Shown here: positions 33,317 to 42,682 of the stretch, in pieces
Layout of the letters: each line of letters begins with the position of its first letter
Position numbering within the stretch: the first letter of the stretch is position 1
Origin: Planctomycetales bacterium
GTDB taxonomy: Bacteria > Planctomycetota > Planctomycetia > Pirellulales > Lacipirellulaceae
Assembly (NCBI GenBank): GCA_020427155.1
Contig: JAGQOW010000009.1
Coordinates: forward strand, 1-64,000
DNA length: 64,000 bases
Direction: 5' to 3'
Program-made: the position numbers and the translations under genes
The notes under the pieces: generated by a model
Database searches by the model: none
Told to the model about the DNA's origin: nothing
What the model saw: only the letters and a program-made list of their open reading frames with translations

Positions 33317-33486
33317 AAGGCCTCTCCACGCTATCTCCAGCAGGTCCACCACTCCATTGTAGCGGACCTGCCGGCTGTGACGAATCCTCGGTCTGACTGT
33401 GAGCTAAGCTTGGGATAGGGCGCCCCGGCGCCTGGGCCGTCCCACCCCATGATCAAAGCCTTATCGCCGTGGAGGAAATCGATCCG

Positions 33487-34587
33487 ATGACTGGAGGACG
33501 TTTACTATTTGCGTGGAGCGCATCGCTCGCCATCGGGCTTCTTTGCTTGCCTGCCACGACCGCATCGGCAGCCGGTCCGGCGAAATTCATGATGACCACC
33601 CACGTCAACGGCCGAGTCTTGGAAGGCCAACCGCTCACCTGGACCGATCGGCAGATGCTGCTGCTCGGCCGTGACGGCCAACTGTACGAGTTTGAGCCTG
33701 AAGCCGCGAAGGACTCGCAGAAGACGAGCACCCGATTTCAGGGCTATACCGTGAGCGAAATGCGGAATCGGCTCCGGGCAGAGTTTGATAAGAGCTTCGA
33801 CATCAGCACCACCGCCCACTTCGTCGTCGTCCATCCGCGCGGCCAGTGGAGTGCTTGGGCCGAACGCCTCGAGTCGCTATTCCGCTCTTTTACTCATTAC
33901 ATGCAGGTGCGTAGTTTCTCGATCCAGCAGACCCAGGTGCCGCTTGTGGCCATTGTTTTTCGTAACCAGAGCGACTATTACCGCCACGCCGCAGCCAGCG
34001 GCACCCCCCTGCAACCAGGCACTCTGGGCCATTACGATCCGCAGTCCAACCGCATCTTTCTCTTCGACGCCACCACACCCGACGGCGAAACCGATTGGTC
34101 GGCCAATGCCGAGACGATCATCCACGAAGCCACCCACCAAACCGCCTTCAACGTTGGCGTCCATCGACGATTTGCCGAGCAGCCTCGCTGGGTGGTGGAA
34201 GGATTAGCAACGATGTTCGAAGCACGAGGAGTATGGGATGGCCGATCGGTCTACCAGCAGTCCGACCGAATCAACCGTGGCCGACTCGAAGACTTTCGCG
34301 CCCTTCTCCAGAGTCGACCCGACAACGTGCTGGCTCATCTCGTCTCTTCAGACCAGTTGTTCCGAAGCAATCCTGGGGCCGCCTACGCCGAGGCCTGGGG
34401 ACTAACCTTTTTTCTCTGCGAGACCCAGCCGCAGGCTTACAGCCAGTACCTGGCCCGAGTGGCCGCTCGCAAGCCCTTTGCCGCCTACCCAGCCAAAGAA
34501 CGGCTGATCGACTTCATGAGTATCTTCGGCAAAGACCTCGAACTGCTCGACGCCCAACTGCTGCGTTTTGTCTCCAAACTCGATTGA
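33487..34587 (+). CDS. DUF1570 putative zinc metallopeptidase, exported
   Basis: 366 aa from ATG 33487; GGAGGAAAT lies 8 bases upstream, and the in-frame GTG at 33469 is less likely. A signal peptide ends near TASAAGPA. The DUF1570 region has HFVVVHPRG, VFRNQSDYYRHAA, then HEATHQ with the zincin HExxH pattern (His213, Glu214, His217) and the third-ligand candidate Glu in WVVEGLATMFEARG. This gluzincin-like arrangement implies a periplasmic or surface metalloprotease. Substrate unknown. Confidence 0.85.
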   Translation: MTGGRLLFAWSASLAIGLLCLPATTASAAGPAKFMMTTHVNGRVLEGQPLTWTDRQMLLLGRDGQLYEFEPEAAKDSQKTSTRFQGYTVSEMRNRLRAEFDKSFDISTTAHFVVVHPRGQWSAWAERLESLFRSFTHYMQVRSFSIQQTQVPLVAIVFRNQSDYYRHAAASGTPLQPGTLGHYDPQSNRIFLFDATTPDGETDWSANAETIIHEATHQTAFNVGVHRRFAEQPRWVVEGLATMFEARGVWDGRSVYQQSDRINRGRLEDFRALLQSRPDNVLAHLVSSDQLFRSNPGAAYAEAWGLTFFLCETQPQAYSQYLARVAARKPFAAYPAKERLIDFMSIFGKDLELLDAQLLRFVSKLD

Positions 34588-34679
34588 AACCGTCATCGTA
34601 ACTGCCGTGGACCGCATGGCAGTCCGGCAAAGTCGGGGTTGAGCTGCTTCGCGTGGAAACTGCGTCGCGAGGCGGCTGA

Positions 34680-35966
34680 CTACCGCTTGTCGATGGGCAC
34701 AAAATCGCGGGCGACCTCGCCCGTATAGACTTGCCGCGGCCGGCAAATCCGTTTCGTCGGGCTCTGATGCATTTCCCGCCAGTGGGCAATCCACCCCGGC
34801 AAGCGACCGATCGAGAACAACACCGTAAACATCTGCACCGGAATACCTAACGCCCGATAGATGACGCCCGAGTAGAAGTCGACGTTCGGATAAAGTTTCT
34901 TCTCGATGAAGTATTCGTCGTTCAGTGCCACTTCGGCAAGTTCCTGGGCGATATCAAAAACAGGATCGTTGATATCTCGTTTTGCCAGCAGTTTATCACA
35001 CGACGCCTTGATGATCGTGGCGCGCGGATCGAAGTTCTTGTATACGCGATGTCCGAAACCCATGAGCCGGAAGTCGTCGTTCTTATCCTTAGCCTTGTCG
35101 ACGTACTTTTTGACGTTGCCGTGATCTTGCCGAATCTGCTCGAGCATCGCCACACAGGCTTCGTTTGCCCCGCCGTGCAGCGGCCCCCAGAGCGCGCTGA
35201 TGCCAGCCGAGATCGAGGCAAACAGATTGGCATTCGACGAACCGACCATTCGCACCGTCGAGGTACTGCAGTTCTGCTCGTGATCGGCATGCACAATCAG
35301 CAGCAAATTGAGCGCATCGACAAAATCCGGGTCGACTTCGTAATCTTCGGTAGGCACCGAAAACATCATCCGCAGGAAGTTCGCACAGTAGGTCAGGTCG
35401 TTCTGAGGATAAACAAAGGGCTGGCCTACGGATTTCTTGTAGGCAAAAGCGGCAATCGTGGGCAACTTGGCCAAGAGCCGGATTGCCGACTCGGTGACTT
35501 GCTCATCGTCGTGAGGATCAAGCGAATCTTGATAAAAGGTCGACATTGCCCCAACGACTGAGCTCAAGATCGCCATCGGATGGGCGTCACGCGGAAAACC
35601 ATCGTAGAACAGCCGCATGTCCTCGTGCAGCATCGTATGCCGCCGCAGCCGCATTCGGAATTTCTCCAGCTCGGTCTGGGTCGGCAGTTTGCCGAAGACC
35701 AGCAAATAGGCAACCTCGATAAAATCGCATTGCCCCGCTAGTTGCTCGATCGGATATCCCCGATAGCGGAGAATTCCCTTCTCGCCGTTAAGGAAAGTAA
35801 TCGCGCTGGTCGTCGATCCAGTGTTCACATACCCTTCGTCGATGGTGATAAGCCCCGTTGCAGCTCGCAATTTGCCGATATCTATGGCCCGCTCACGCTC
35901 GGTCCCCTCAATCACCGGTAGATCAATCTCTTGGTCGCCAACCGTGAGTTTCCCAACTTCGCTCAT
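34680..35966 (-). CDS. gltA: Citrate synthase
   Basis: 428 aa from ATG 35966 (GGAAGAG upstream), typical of the hexameric bacterial type. It condenses oxaloacetate and acetyl-CoA to citrate, entering the TCA cycle. Key stretches: LRYRGYPIEQLAGQCDFIEV, LYDGFPRDAHPMAILSSVVG-type segment, GPLHGGANEACVAMLEQI with the catalytic His, and GFGHRVYKNFDPRATIIK. The C-terminal IGRLPGWIAHWREMH and TGEVARDFVPIDKR contain the oxaloacetate-binding Arg region. It is a single gene on the minus strand. Confidence 0.97.
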   Translation of the reverse strand: MSEVGKLTVGDQEIDLPVIEGTERERAIDIGKLRAATGLITIDEGYVNTGSTTSAITFLNGEKGILRYRGYPIEQLAGQCDFIEVAYLLVFGKLPTQTELEKFRMRLRRHTMLHEDMRLFYDGFPRDAHPMAILSSVVGAMSTFYQDSLDPHDDEQVTESAIRLLAKLPTIAAFAYKKSVGQPFVYPQNDLTYCANFLRMMFSVPTEDYEVDPDFVDALNLLLIVHADHEQNCSTSTVRMVGSSNANLFASISAGISALWGPLHGGANEACVAMLEQIRQDHGNVKKYVDKAKDKNDDFRLMGFGHRVYKNFDPRATIIKASCDKLLAKRDINDPVFDIAQELAEVALNDEYFIEKKLYPNVDFYSGVIYRALGIPVQMFTVLFSIGRLPGWIAHWREMHQSPTKRICRPRQVYTGEVARDFVPIDKR

Positions 35967-36150
35967 CGAGCTCTTCCTTTCCAACGTCCCACTCATAATG
36001 TCCCACTTAGGTCAAGAAATGGCATTTAGACCGGCGGTGGCCCACAAGAAGTGTAACGGCGGCGCGCCCGATCAGCAATCGGGGCGATCCATCCGACTGC
36101 GCTGGAAGGCTATTGAGACTGCCCTGGAAGAGTTTGCCGCAGATTGGGAG

Positions 36151-37497
36151 TCAGCGCTTTTGCTGCTGTCCTAGCAGCTCGGCTACTTGCGGACCGCTGA
36201 ATTCGCCGTCAAAGACGGTCCAAACCCGACTTTGCTTGCGTAGTTTGACCAGTTCCTCTTCTACCAGCTCTCGTTTCTGGCTGGCCTCAAGCTCATCGCG
36301 GATAGCGGCTTGGGCCTCCTCAAACGAAGTTCGACCCGCTTCCTCACGCTCGAGTACGCGGACAATATGAAAGCCGCTTTCGGATTCGAGAATATTGCTC
36401 AACTGTCCGACTTGCAACGTAAAAAGAGCTTCGTCGACCGACTTGCCACGAAGTGCCCCCCGAGTAGTCCAGTCGTGCTGCCCGCCCTCTGCGGCCGTAA
36501 AACCGTGAGACTGCTCTTTAGCAAGCTCGACAAAAACTGGCCCCCTTGCTGCAGGATTGGCTTGCACCCTCTGCCAAAGTTGGTTGCCCAGTTCTGCCAT
36601 GGCGCGCCACGTGGCCGTACGATCACCTTCGAACCGATCGAACCGTAACATCAACTCTTCCCATTTGGCCCGGGCCGGGTAATCGTACTTAGCCAGGTGT
36701 TCCTGGTAGTATTCGAGCATTTGCTCGTGGGTTACCGGCTTGGGCTTGGGCGTCTTCTGCCGCAGCCATTCTCCGGCAATAGTCCGTTCGTTGAATTGCC
36801 GTTGCACATCGGCAAGCGAAGAGCCGCGCGCTTCTAGCAATTCTGCCAACGCGCGGCGGTCTTTCACTTCGAGCACTTTGACCAATCGAGGTACTTCGCT
36901 CTCTTCAAAGGGTTCGACCAGATTCTTTTCGATCTGCGGAATATTCTCGCTCGGCACCGTGCGGCGGAAATCGGCATAAAGCAACTTGGTATCAATCAGC
37001 CCCATCACCTGTTGCCGCAAGATGCTCCTACGGGCAACCTCGATCTGTTCCGGAGCAATCCGATCGCGATTGGCTTCGATGATTTGATTCACCTGCCAAA
37101 GCACGTCGCTGGCCAATACGATCTGACCGTCCACACGAGCCACAATCTCGCCACCTTCCAGAGGCTGAGCCCCGGCGGACGACGTCGGTAATATGCTGTC
37201 GCTAACTACGTCAGTCGATTGCGGAGAAACGGCCGCCGACTGAGGAACTGGCGGGGCAATTGTCGCCGGCGATGCCGAAGGTTGTGCCGGATCATAGATC
37301 CCGCGCACAGCCGAGGCTCGCGGCGGGGGAGGGGGGGCGAAAGCCGGTTGAGCCCACGCCGCACTGCTTCCCAGAGCTTGCCATGCCAACAGCAGAAAAC
37401 AGTAAATGCTGGCCTCGATCTGACAAATCGCCGCGGTGCTCGAGCGAACTGTCCCGTCGCGGCTAAGGTCCACTTTGCTATTGTCCGATGGGCCCAT
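36151..37497 (-). CDS. Exported parvulin-type peptidyl-prolyl isomerase (SurA-like)
   Basis: 448 aa. A hydrophobic signal segment (about 32-49) is followed by a Pro/Ala/Ser-rich linker (50-110), a SurA-N-like helical region with VARVDGQIVLASDVLWQVNQ, and a PpiC domain at about 270-390 (FVELAKEQSHGFTAAEGGQH; LFTLQVGQLSNILESESGFH). The C-terminus is a charged helix, probably a coiled coil. A periplasmic chaperone/isomerase acting on exported proteins is expected. It starts 41 bases after mfd and is likely cotranscribed with it. Confidence 0.9.
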   Translation of the reverse strand: MGPSDNSKVDLSRDGTVRSSTAAICQIEASIYCFLLLAWQALGSSAAWAQPAFAPPPPPRASAVRGIYDPAQPSASPATIAPPVPQSAAVSPQSTDVVSDSILPTSSAGAQPLEGGEIVARVDGQIVLASDVLWQVNQIIEANRDRIAPEQIEVARRSILRQQVMGLIDTKLLYADFRRTVPSENIPQIEKNLVEPFEESEVPRLVKVLEVKDRRALAELLEARGSSLADVQRQFNERTIAGEWLRQKTPKPKPVTHEQMLEYYQEHLAKYDYPARAKWEELMLRFDRFEGDRTATWRAMAELGNQLWQRVQANPAARGPVFVELAKEQSHGFTAAEGGQHDWTTRGALRGKSVDEALFTLQVGQLSNILESESGFHIVRVLEREEAGRTSFEEAQAAIRDELEASQKRELVEEELVKLRKQSRVWTVFDGEFSGPQVAELLGQQQKR

Positions 37498-37538
37498 TGA
37501 GCTCGCTCAAAAGAGAAGTAAAGAAAAGCGGCGGGATT

Positions 37539-40500
37539 CTAGTGATCAGCCAACGCTGGCCGCAAGAGCGATTTGAGCTCTTCGAGAATCTCCTGAATAT
37601 CGCTAACTTCTTTACCCATAGGGAGATACGCACTTTTAGCGTCTGCCACTCGCAGCCTCTGACCGCTTCGCACGACCAGATCGGCGATTTTCGCTCGGTC
37701 GGTGAACCCGAGGACCAGATATCGACCCTCGAGATGAATCGCGTTGATTCTCCAGCTGTGCGCCCAAATCCGCAGTCGGGCAAGTTCTACCAACTGTTCG
37801 ACCGAAGCGGGCGGCGCGCCGAATCGATCAGCTAGCTCCACGCGAAAGTCATCCAATTCCTCTTCCGCAACTATCCGAGCCAGCCGTCGATACAGATCGA
37901 TCTTCGTCCGCATGTCGGGCACGTATTGCCGAGGAAAATACGCGCCCAAAGGCAAGTCGAGCGAGACGTCGACCGCTTCCTTCAGCGGCAATTGCTTGAG
38001 TTGTCGAACCGCTTTCTCCAGCAAAGCACAGTACAGTTCGTAACCCACACTGGCGATGTGGCCACTTTGTTGCGTGCCCAACAGGTTCCCGGCCCCACGC
38101 AGCTCCAAGTCGCGCATCGCGATAGCAAACCCCGCCCCCATCTGGCTGTACTCTTCGATCGCGCGTAAGCGGCGCGCGGCTTCGGGCGACAAGTGCCGGT
38201 CTTCATCGACGAGCAAATAGCAATACGCACGATGCTTGTATCGACCCACACGGCCGCGCAGCTGGTGCAGGTCGGCCAGACCATAGCGATCGGCGTCGTC
38301 GATAAAAATCGTATTGGAATTGGGTATGTCGAGACCGCTCTCGATGATCGTTGTCGCCAGCAGGATATCGAATTCGCCGCGCATGAACCCGAGCATCACC
38401 TCCTCCAGCTCGGTTTCAGGCATTTGCCCATGTCCGATGCCTATGCTGGCTTCTGGCACAATGCGCCGCAGTCGTTCTGCCACCGCGTGAATGTCATGCA
38501 CCCGATTATGAACAAAGTAGACCTGACCTTCGCGGTTCAATTCGCGCAGCACCGCATGACGAACGAGCGTCTCGTCGAACCGTGCGATCCGCGTTTCTAC
38601 GGCAAGCCGATCCTCGGGAGCAGTTTCCAGATTCGAAATGCTTCGTACGCCTAAGAGCGACATGTGTAAGGTACGAGGAATCGGAGTGGCCGTCATGGTG
38701 AGCACATCGACACTCGCCCGCAGTGCTTTAAGGCGCTCCTTCACGGCTACGCCAAATCGTTGCTCTTCGTCGATGATCACCAGTCCTAGGTTCTGGAATC
38801 GCACGTCTGCCGATGCCAACCGATGTGTGCCGATCAGCAAATCGACCTGTCCTGCGGCAGCTCGTTCGAGGATTAGTCGCTGCTCTTTCTTCGAGCAAAA
38901 GCGCGAGAGTACTGCGATCTCGAAAGGAAACTCCGCCATTCGCTGCGTAAACGTCCGACCATGTTGCATCGCCAGTACGGTCGTCGGCACGAGCACGGCC
39001 ACCTGGTGTCCGGCGTCGATTGCCTTGAATGCAGCCCGAATGGCCAACTCGGTTTTGCCAAAGCCAACATCGCCGCACAGCAGCCGATCCATCGGTTTGG
39101 GTTGCTGCATATCCTCCTTGATCGACTCCAGAGCCACCAATTGATCTGGCGTCTCTTGATGGGGAAAGGCGGCGTCGAATTCTTGCTGCCAGGTGCTATC
39201 TTCCGGAAACGCGATGCCCGGGCGAGCACTGCGGGCCGCCTGCAACTGGAGCATGTCGGCCGCCAGGTCGGTGACCGCTCTTTCCGCTGCCTGCTTTTGG
39301 CGCAGCCATGATTTGCCGCCAATACGTGCCAGCGAAGGCTTCGTCTTGCGGCCGCCGACATACTTCTGAACCAGGTCGATCTTGCTCGAGGGCACATAGA
39401 TGCGCGTCCCGCCATGAAACTCGACCTCGAGGTGTTCTTCAGCACTCCCTTCCTTCTGCAGGAGTTTGAGCCCTCGGTAACGGCCGATGCCATGGCCAAC
39501 GTGTACCACCAAGTCGCCTTCTCGTAACTGCAAGAAGCTATCGATCGCCCGACCCACTCGCCTCAGACTAGGCCGAGCGACTTCCTCGCGGAGAAACAGC
39601 TCCGCTGCGCTGATCAGTACCACCTGCTGATCGACTAATCGAAAACCGCTTCTTAGGCGTCCCAGGACAAACTGGAGACGGCCTTGATTCAGCAGTTCGG
39701 TCTTGCCGAATAACTCGGTCAGACGCTGCACCTCGGCTTCGGTCTCGGCAACAAGAAAGACACTTTGGCCAGCCGCCACACTGTCCAGCTCTTCGCGCAC
39801 TCGATGAACGTCGCCGCTAAACCGCTCAATCGACTCGAACTGCAAATGTGCCGTCGTCTCGTACGAACCCGCGGGCACCCCCGAGGCGGTAACCGAAGGA
39901 AACTTGTAGACTTCCTTGAGAGCCGTCGACACGGCAAAGAACTCGTCGGGCCGCTCGAGCCGTCGGTGATAGTACCTGCCTTCCTCCTCCAATTCGCTCG
40001 GTTCGACTAGCAGAAACCAACTCTGCGATGGAAGATAGCTCGTGAAGTGCGTACGGTCGCGGGCGTTAGGCTGCAGGGCAGTGATGTCGACCGCTTGCAG
40101 GTTCTCCTTACTGCGCTGCGTGGCAACATCGAAAGAGCGGATCGATTCTACTTCGTCGCCAAACAGCTCGATGCGCACAGGATATTCCGCATCGGGTGGA
40201 AAGATATCAAAAATTCCGCCGCGAACTGAAAACTCGCCCGGCAATTCAATGGCACTTGTACTTTCGCACCCCTGCGCAGCCAGCCACCCGGTCAACTCTG
40301 ATACTGAGATCGTATCGCCAACACGCAGCGTTCGGGTAGCCGCCGCCAGATCGTTCCAACTCGGCCCCGGCTGCATCAAACTCTGAATCGCCGTCACCAC
40401 CATAAAGGGGGCAGAACTATTCTTCTCGCCGCCCGCCTGCAGCCGCTTCATGACGCGCAAACGCTGCGCATAAATCTCGTCTTGTAGCAGCCGCTCTCGA

Positions 40501-40802
40501 GCATCGCTCTCCCAGGCAGGAAACTGCTCGACGGCAAGATTCGAAAACAGCCGCAGATCGTCGCTGAAGGCATCCAGATCTCTCGCGTGCGGCAAGACGA
40601 CTACCAGGGTCGCTGGACACGCGCGCTGAATCGCGGTCGCCACCAGCGCGCACGACGAACCCCAGACTCCACCCAATGTTCCGCCATGCCCCGCCGCGAG
40701 GCTGGCAAGCACCTCAGGAAAGCCAAGCTGCTTCTCAAGTTGACCAGACAGGCCATAAAGCTCTTCAGCCGAAAATGGCCTGGCCGTGGCAATGCTGTCC
40801 AT
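37539..40802 (-). CDS. mfd: Transcription-repair coupling factor
   Basis: 1087 aa from ATG 40802; the frame is open to 40943, but that would overlap the end of the FkbM gene and homologues begin near here. It contains a UvrB-like N-terminal module with GEFSVRGGIFDIFPPD, the RNA polymerase-interacting domain (DLVVHVGHGIGRYRGLK), a RecG-like helicase core with CGDVGFGKTELAIRA (Walker A) and IIDEEQRFGV (DExH variant), HRVH-type late motifs and a C-terminal TRCF domain. It displaces RNA polymerase stalled at lesions and recruits UvrA. No clear Shine-Dalgarno precedes the ATG. Confidence 0.97.
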   Translation of the reverse strand: MDSIATARPFSAEELYGLSGQLEKQLGFPEVLASLAAGHGGTLGGVWGSSCALVATAIQRACPATLVVVLPHARDLDAFSDDLRLFSNLAVEQFPAWESDARERLLQDEIYAQRLRVMKRLQAGGEKNSSAPFMVVTAIQSLMQPGPSWNDLAAATRTLRVGDTISVSELTGWLAAQGCESTSAIELPGEFSVRGGIFDIFPPDAEYPVRIELFGDEVESIRSFDVATQRSKENLQAVDITALQPNARDRTHFTSYLPSQSWFLLVEPSELEEEGRYYHRRLERPDEFFAVSTALKEVYKFPSVTASGVPAGSYETTAHLQFESIERFSGDVHRVREELDSVAAGQSVFLVAETEAEVQRLTELFGKTELLNQGRLQFVLGRLRSGFRLVDQQVVLISAAELFLREEVARPSLRRVGRAIDSFLQLREGDLVVHVGHGIGRYRGLKLLQKEGSAEEHLEVEFHGGTRIYVPSSKIDLVQKYVGGRKTKPSLARIGGKSWLRQKQAAERAVTDLAADMLQLQAARSARPGIAFPEDSTWQQEFDAAFPHQETPDQLVALESIKEDMQQPKPMDRLLCGDVGFGKTELAIRAAFKAIDAGHQVAVLVPTTVLAMQHGRTFTQRMAEFPFEIAVLSRFCSKKEQRLILERAAAGQVDLLIGTHRLASADVRFQNLGLVIIDEEQRFGVAVKERLKALRASVDVLTMTATPIPRTLHMSLLGVRSISNLETAPEDRLAVETRIARFDETLVRHAVLRELNREGQVYFVHNRVHDIHAVAERLRRIVPEASIGIGHGQMPETELEEVMLGFMRGEFDILLATTIIESGLDIPNSNTIFIDDADRYGLADLHQLRGRVGRYKHRAYCYLLVDEDRHLSPEAARRLRAIEEYSQMGAGFAIAMRDLELRGAGNLLGTQQSGHIASVGYELYCALLEKAVRQLKQLPLKEAVDVSLDLPLGAYFPRQYVPDMRTKIDLYRRLARIVAEEELDDFRVELADRFGAPPASVEQLVELARLRIWAHSWRINAIHLEGRYLVLGFTDRAKIADLVVRSGQRLRVADAKSAYLPMGKEVSDIQEILEELKSLLRPALADH

Positions 40803-40905
40803 CGTTTTGATGACGGAATTGTACTTGGCGCGGCGGAAACCCGAAAGTGGAATGCACGCTGCCTGCAACTGGCTGGCTAAGATCGCCAGCCACGATCTGC
40901 TTGAC

Positions 40906-41619
40906 TCACGCTGCCGCTTGCGCCGACCAGTTTTCCCATACAAACTCGTACTGGTAGGTCAACGCATGAGTCTTCTGCAACTTCGCCTGAATGGCGCGCA
41001 TCCGCGCACGTGCCTTGGGCACAAACCAGTGAAACTGCACCTGGATGTTGTCGAACTGCTCGATCATGCCTGTCTCGATCAGCGATTCGAGCAGTTCGTA
41101 CTCGCCCCCCTCAATGTTCAATTTCAACAAGGCCACTCGATCGATTCGTTGTTCTTTCATGAAATCCGTGATCGACCGCAGTCGGCATGCTTCGACTTCC
41201 TGGCCTGCTTTGAATTGCGAGGAAGAGTCTTCCAGTACCGCCAGCGATACCGTCCTGTCGCTTGACGAGAGACCAAAAGCGTGCGCAACCACATTTTCTA
41301 CCTCTGCAAAGCGAGACTCGATCTGCTGATAATACGCAGCAACTGGCTCGAAAACGTGAATCCTCGAACCGTACCGTTCCGCAATCTCCGCAGCCCAATC
41401 GCCGCGATAACCTCCCACGTCGAAAACAACATCCTCTGGCCCAAGCTCGTAGGCGAGACGGTGCGTTGCGTCGCCGTCGCTGGCGAGCCATTGGCGATGG
41501 CTGCGGGCGTGAGTCGTGTACGGGGGCATACGGTCGGGAAGGCCACACAAGGTCAAAACGGCATCGGCTCGTTTAACCATGCTGCGGGCAATTCGCTGAG
41601 TAAATGGCAATCGTGTCAC
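40906..41619 (-). CDS. FkbM family methyltransferase
   Basis: 237 aa, single-domain SAM-dependent methyltransferase. LGPEDVVFDVGGYRGDWAAE is the SAM-binding motif I, HVFEPVAAYYQQIESRF motif II, and LLKLNIEGGEYELLESLIE is the FkbM D/N-x-E-G block. FkbM enzymes typically O-methylate sugars or secondary metabolites. Context between a fucosyltransferase gene and mfd in the glycan run suggests a methylated sugar residue. Gap to the GT11 gene upstream is 64 bases. Confidence 0.9.
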   Translation of the reverse strand: MTRLPFTQRIARSMVKRADAVLTLCGLPDRMPPYTTHARSHRQWLASDGDATHRLAYELGPEDVVFDVGGYRGDWAAEIAERYGSRIHVFEPVAAYYQQIESRFAEVENVVAHAFGLSSSDRTVSLAVLEDSSSQFKAGQEVEACRLRSITDFMKEQRIDRVALLKLNIEGGEYELLESLIETGMIEQFDNIQVQFHWFVPKARARMRAIQAKLQKTHALTYQYEFVWENWSAQAAA

Positions 41620-41683
41620 AGGTCGTTACTCATTCTAGAGGATAAAGCAGACTCGCTAGTTTCCATTGGTGCAAGGCACAGAG

Positions 41684-42628
41684 CTATGCAGCAGTGTTAT
41701 TGGTTTTCAAAGCAGCAATCGTTTGTTCACCGATCCAGTCATGGCAGCCGATTGCGCCTCCCTCCTGGGTTCCCGCGTTAAACCAGGGCTGTGGATAGTA
41801 CACTCGACGTTCTGCGCGGTCGTTCGCCAGGTAGGCTCCCCACCAACTGAAAGAGCTGTTGGCGATCACCGCGTGACGGCACTGGGTCATCAGAAACAGG
41901 TCTTCATGGGCCGTCGCAGCCCCGTTGTGCGTCACTGGGGTAAATGGTACACCGACGTCCAGGTTCGCCAGGCACCAGGCTGGGTCGTTGGAAAACAGAA
42001 ACACGTGGAGGCCAGCGACACGCTGTCGAAGATCTGCCAAGCAGGCACGGTAATACTCGCTCTCGAGGCAACGGTAAATTGCTTGCGTCTCGGGGTCGGT
42101 CACATAATCGCCTCGGCGTACATGTACTGCCACGCTTTCGGTTTCTGACATCTTTTCTCCGACGGCGCGCGATTCTGACGACAGCGGATCGCGCAGCGCA
42201 AACTCCCTGCGCAACCGATCTCGCATTCCAGGAAAGAATCTTTCTCCTTGCCAATAGCCGTCGAGATAGAGATTAACTCCCGGTTTCACATACGCTTCCT
42301 GATAGCCAAAAGGCTTCTCGCGTCGCAGTGTCAACGGGGCTGAGCGAGTGCTGCGAAAGCGGCCGACAAACTGCTCGATCGCTTCCCTCGTGCGAGTAGT
42401 TCCCCGATATCTTCCCGGGATGCGGCGTCTGCACTCTGCGGGCATCCGCTTCGCGGTGATCGCAAAGCGATCAATTGCCAGCGCGTGCAATTGGTAGCTT
42501 TCATAAGCGCTGTCGTCCAGCATGAGTTCTTGCCCCGCCTGATTGGCCAGGTACAAGCCGTACGCATACTGAAACAACTGATTGCCCAGGCCGCCGATCA
42601 ATCGTGTGATTATCATCTGCCTTGCCAT
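41684..42628 (-). CDS. Alpha-1,2-fucosyltransferase-like protein (GT11)
   Basis: 314 aa. The GT11 hallmarks are present: GGLGNQLFQYAYGLYLA at residues 12-28, the GDP-binding motif HVRRGDYV (His169, Arg171, Arg172, Asp174) and FLMTQCRHAVIANSSFSWWG near the C-terminus. GT11 enzymes transfer fucose from GDP-fucose, usually in alpha-1,2 linkage. No membrane segment is seen, so it probably works at the cytoplasmic face of the inner membrane. The start may be ATG 42616. It belongs to the minus-strand glycan run. Confidence 0.93.
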   Translation of the reverse strand: MARQMIITRLIGGLGNQLFQYAYGLYLANQAGQELMLDDSAYESYQLHALAIDRFAITAKRMPAECRRRIPGRYRGTTRTREAIEQFVGRFRSTRSAPLTLRREKPFGYQEAYVKPGVNLYLDGYWQGERFFPGMRDRLRREFALRDPLSSESRAVGEKMSETESVAVHVRRGDYVTDPETQAIYRCLESEYYRACLADLRQRVAGLHVFLFSNDPAWCLANLDVGVPFTPVTHNGAATAHEDLFLMTQCRHAVIANSSFSWWGAYLANDRAERRVYYPQPWFNAGTQEGGAIGCHDWIGEQTIAALKTNNTAA

Positions 42629-42682
42629 TCGCCGAGCAATACAGTGTGTGGAATACTGCGGTCGGCGCCATGCCGACGAGCG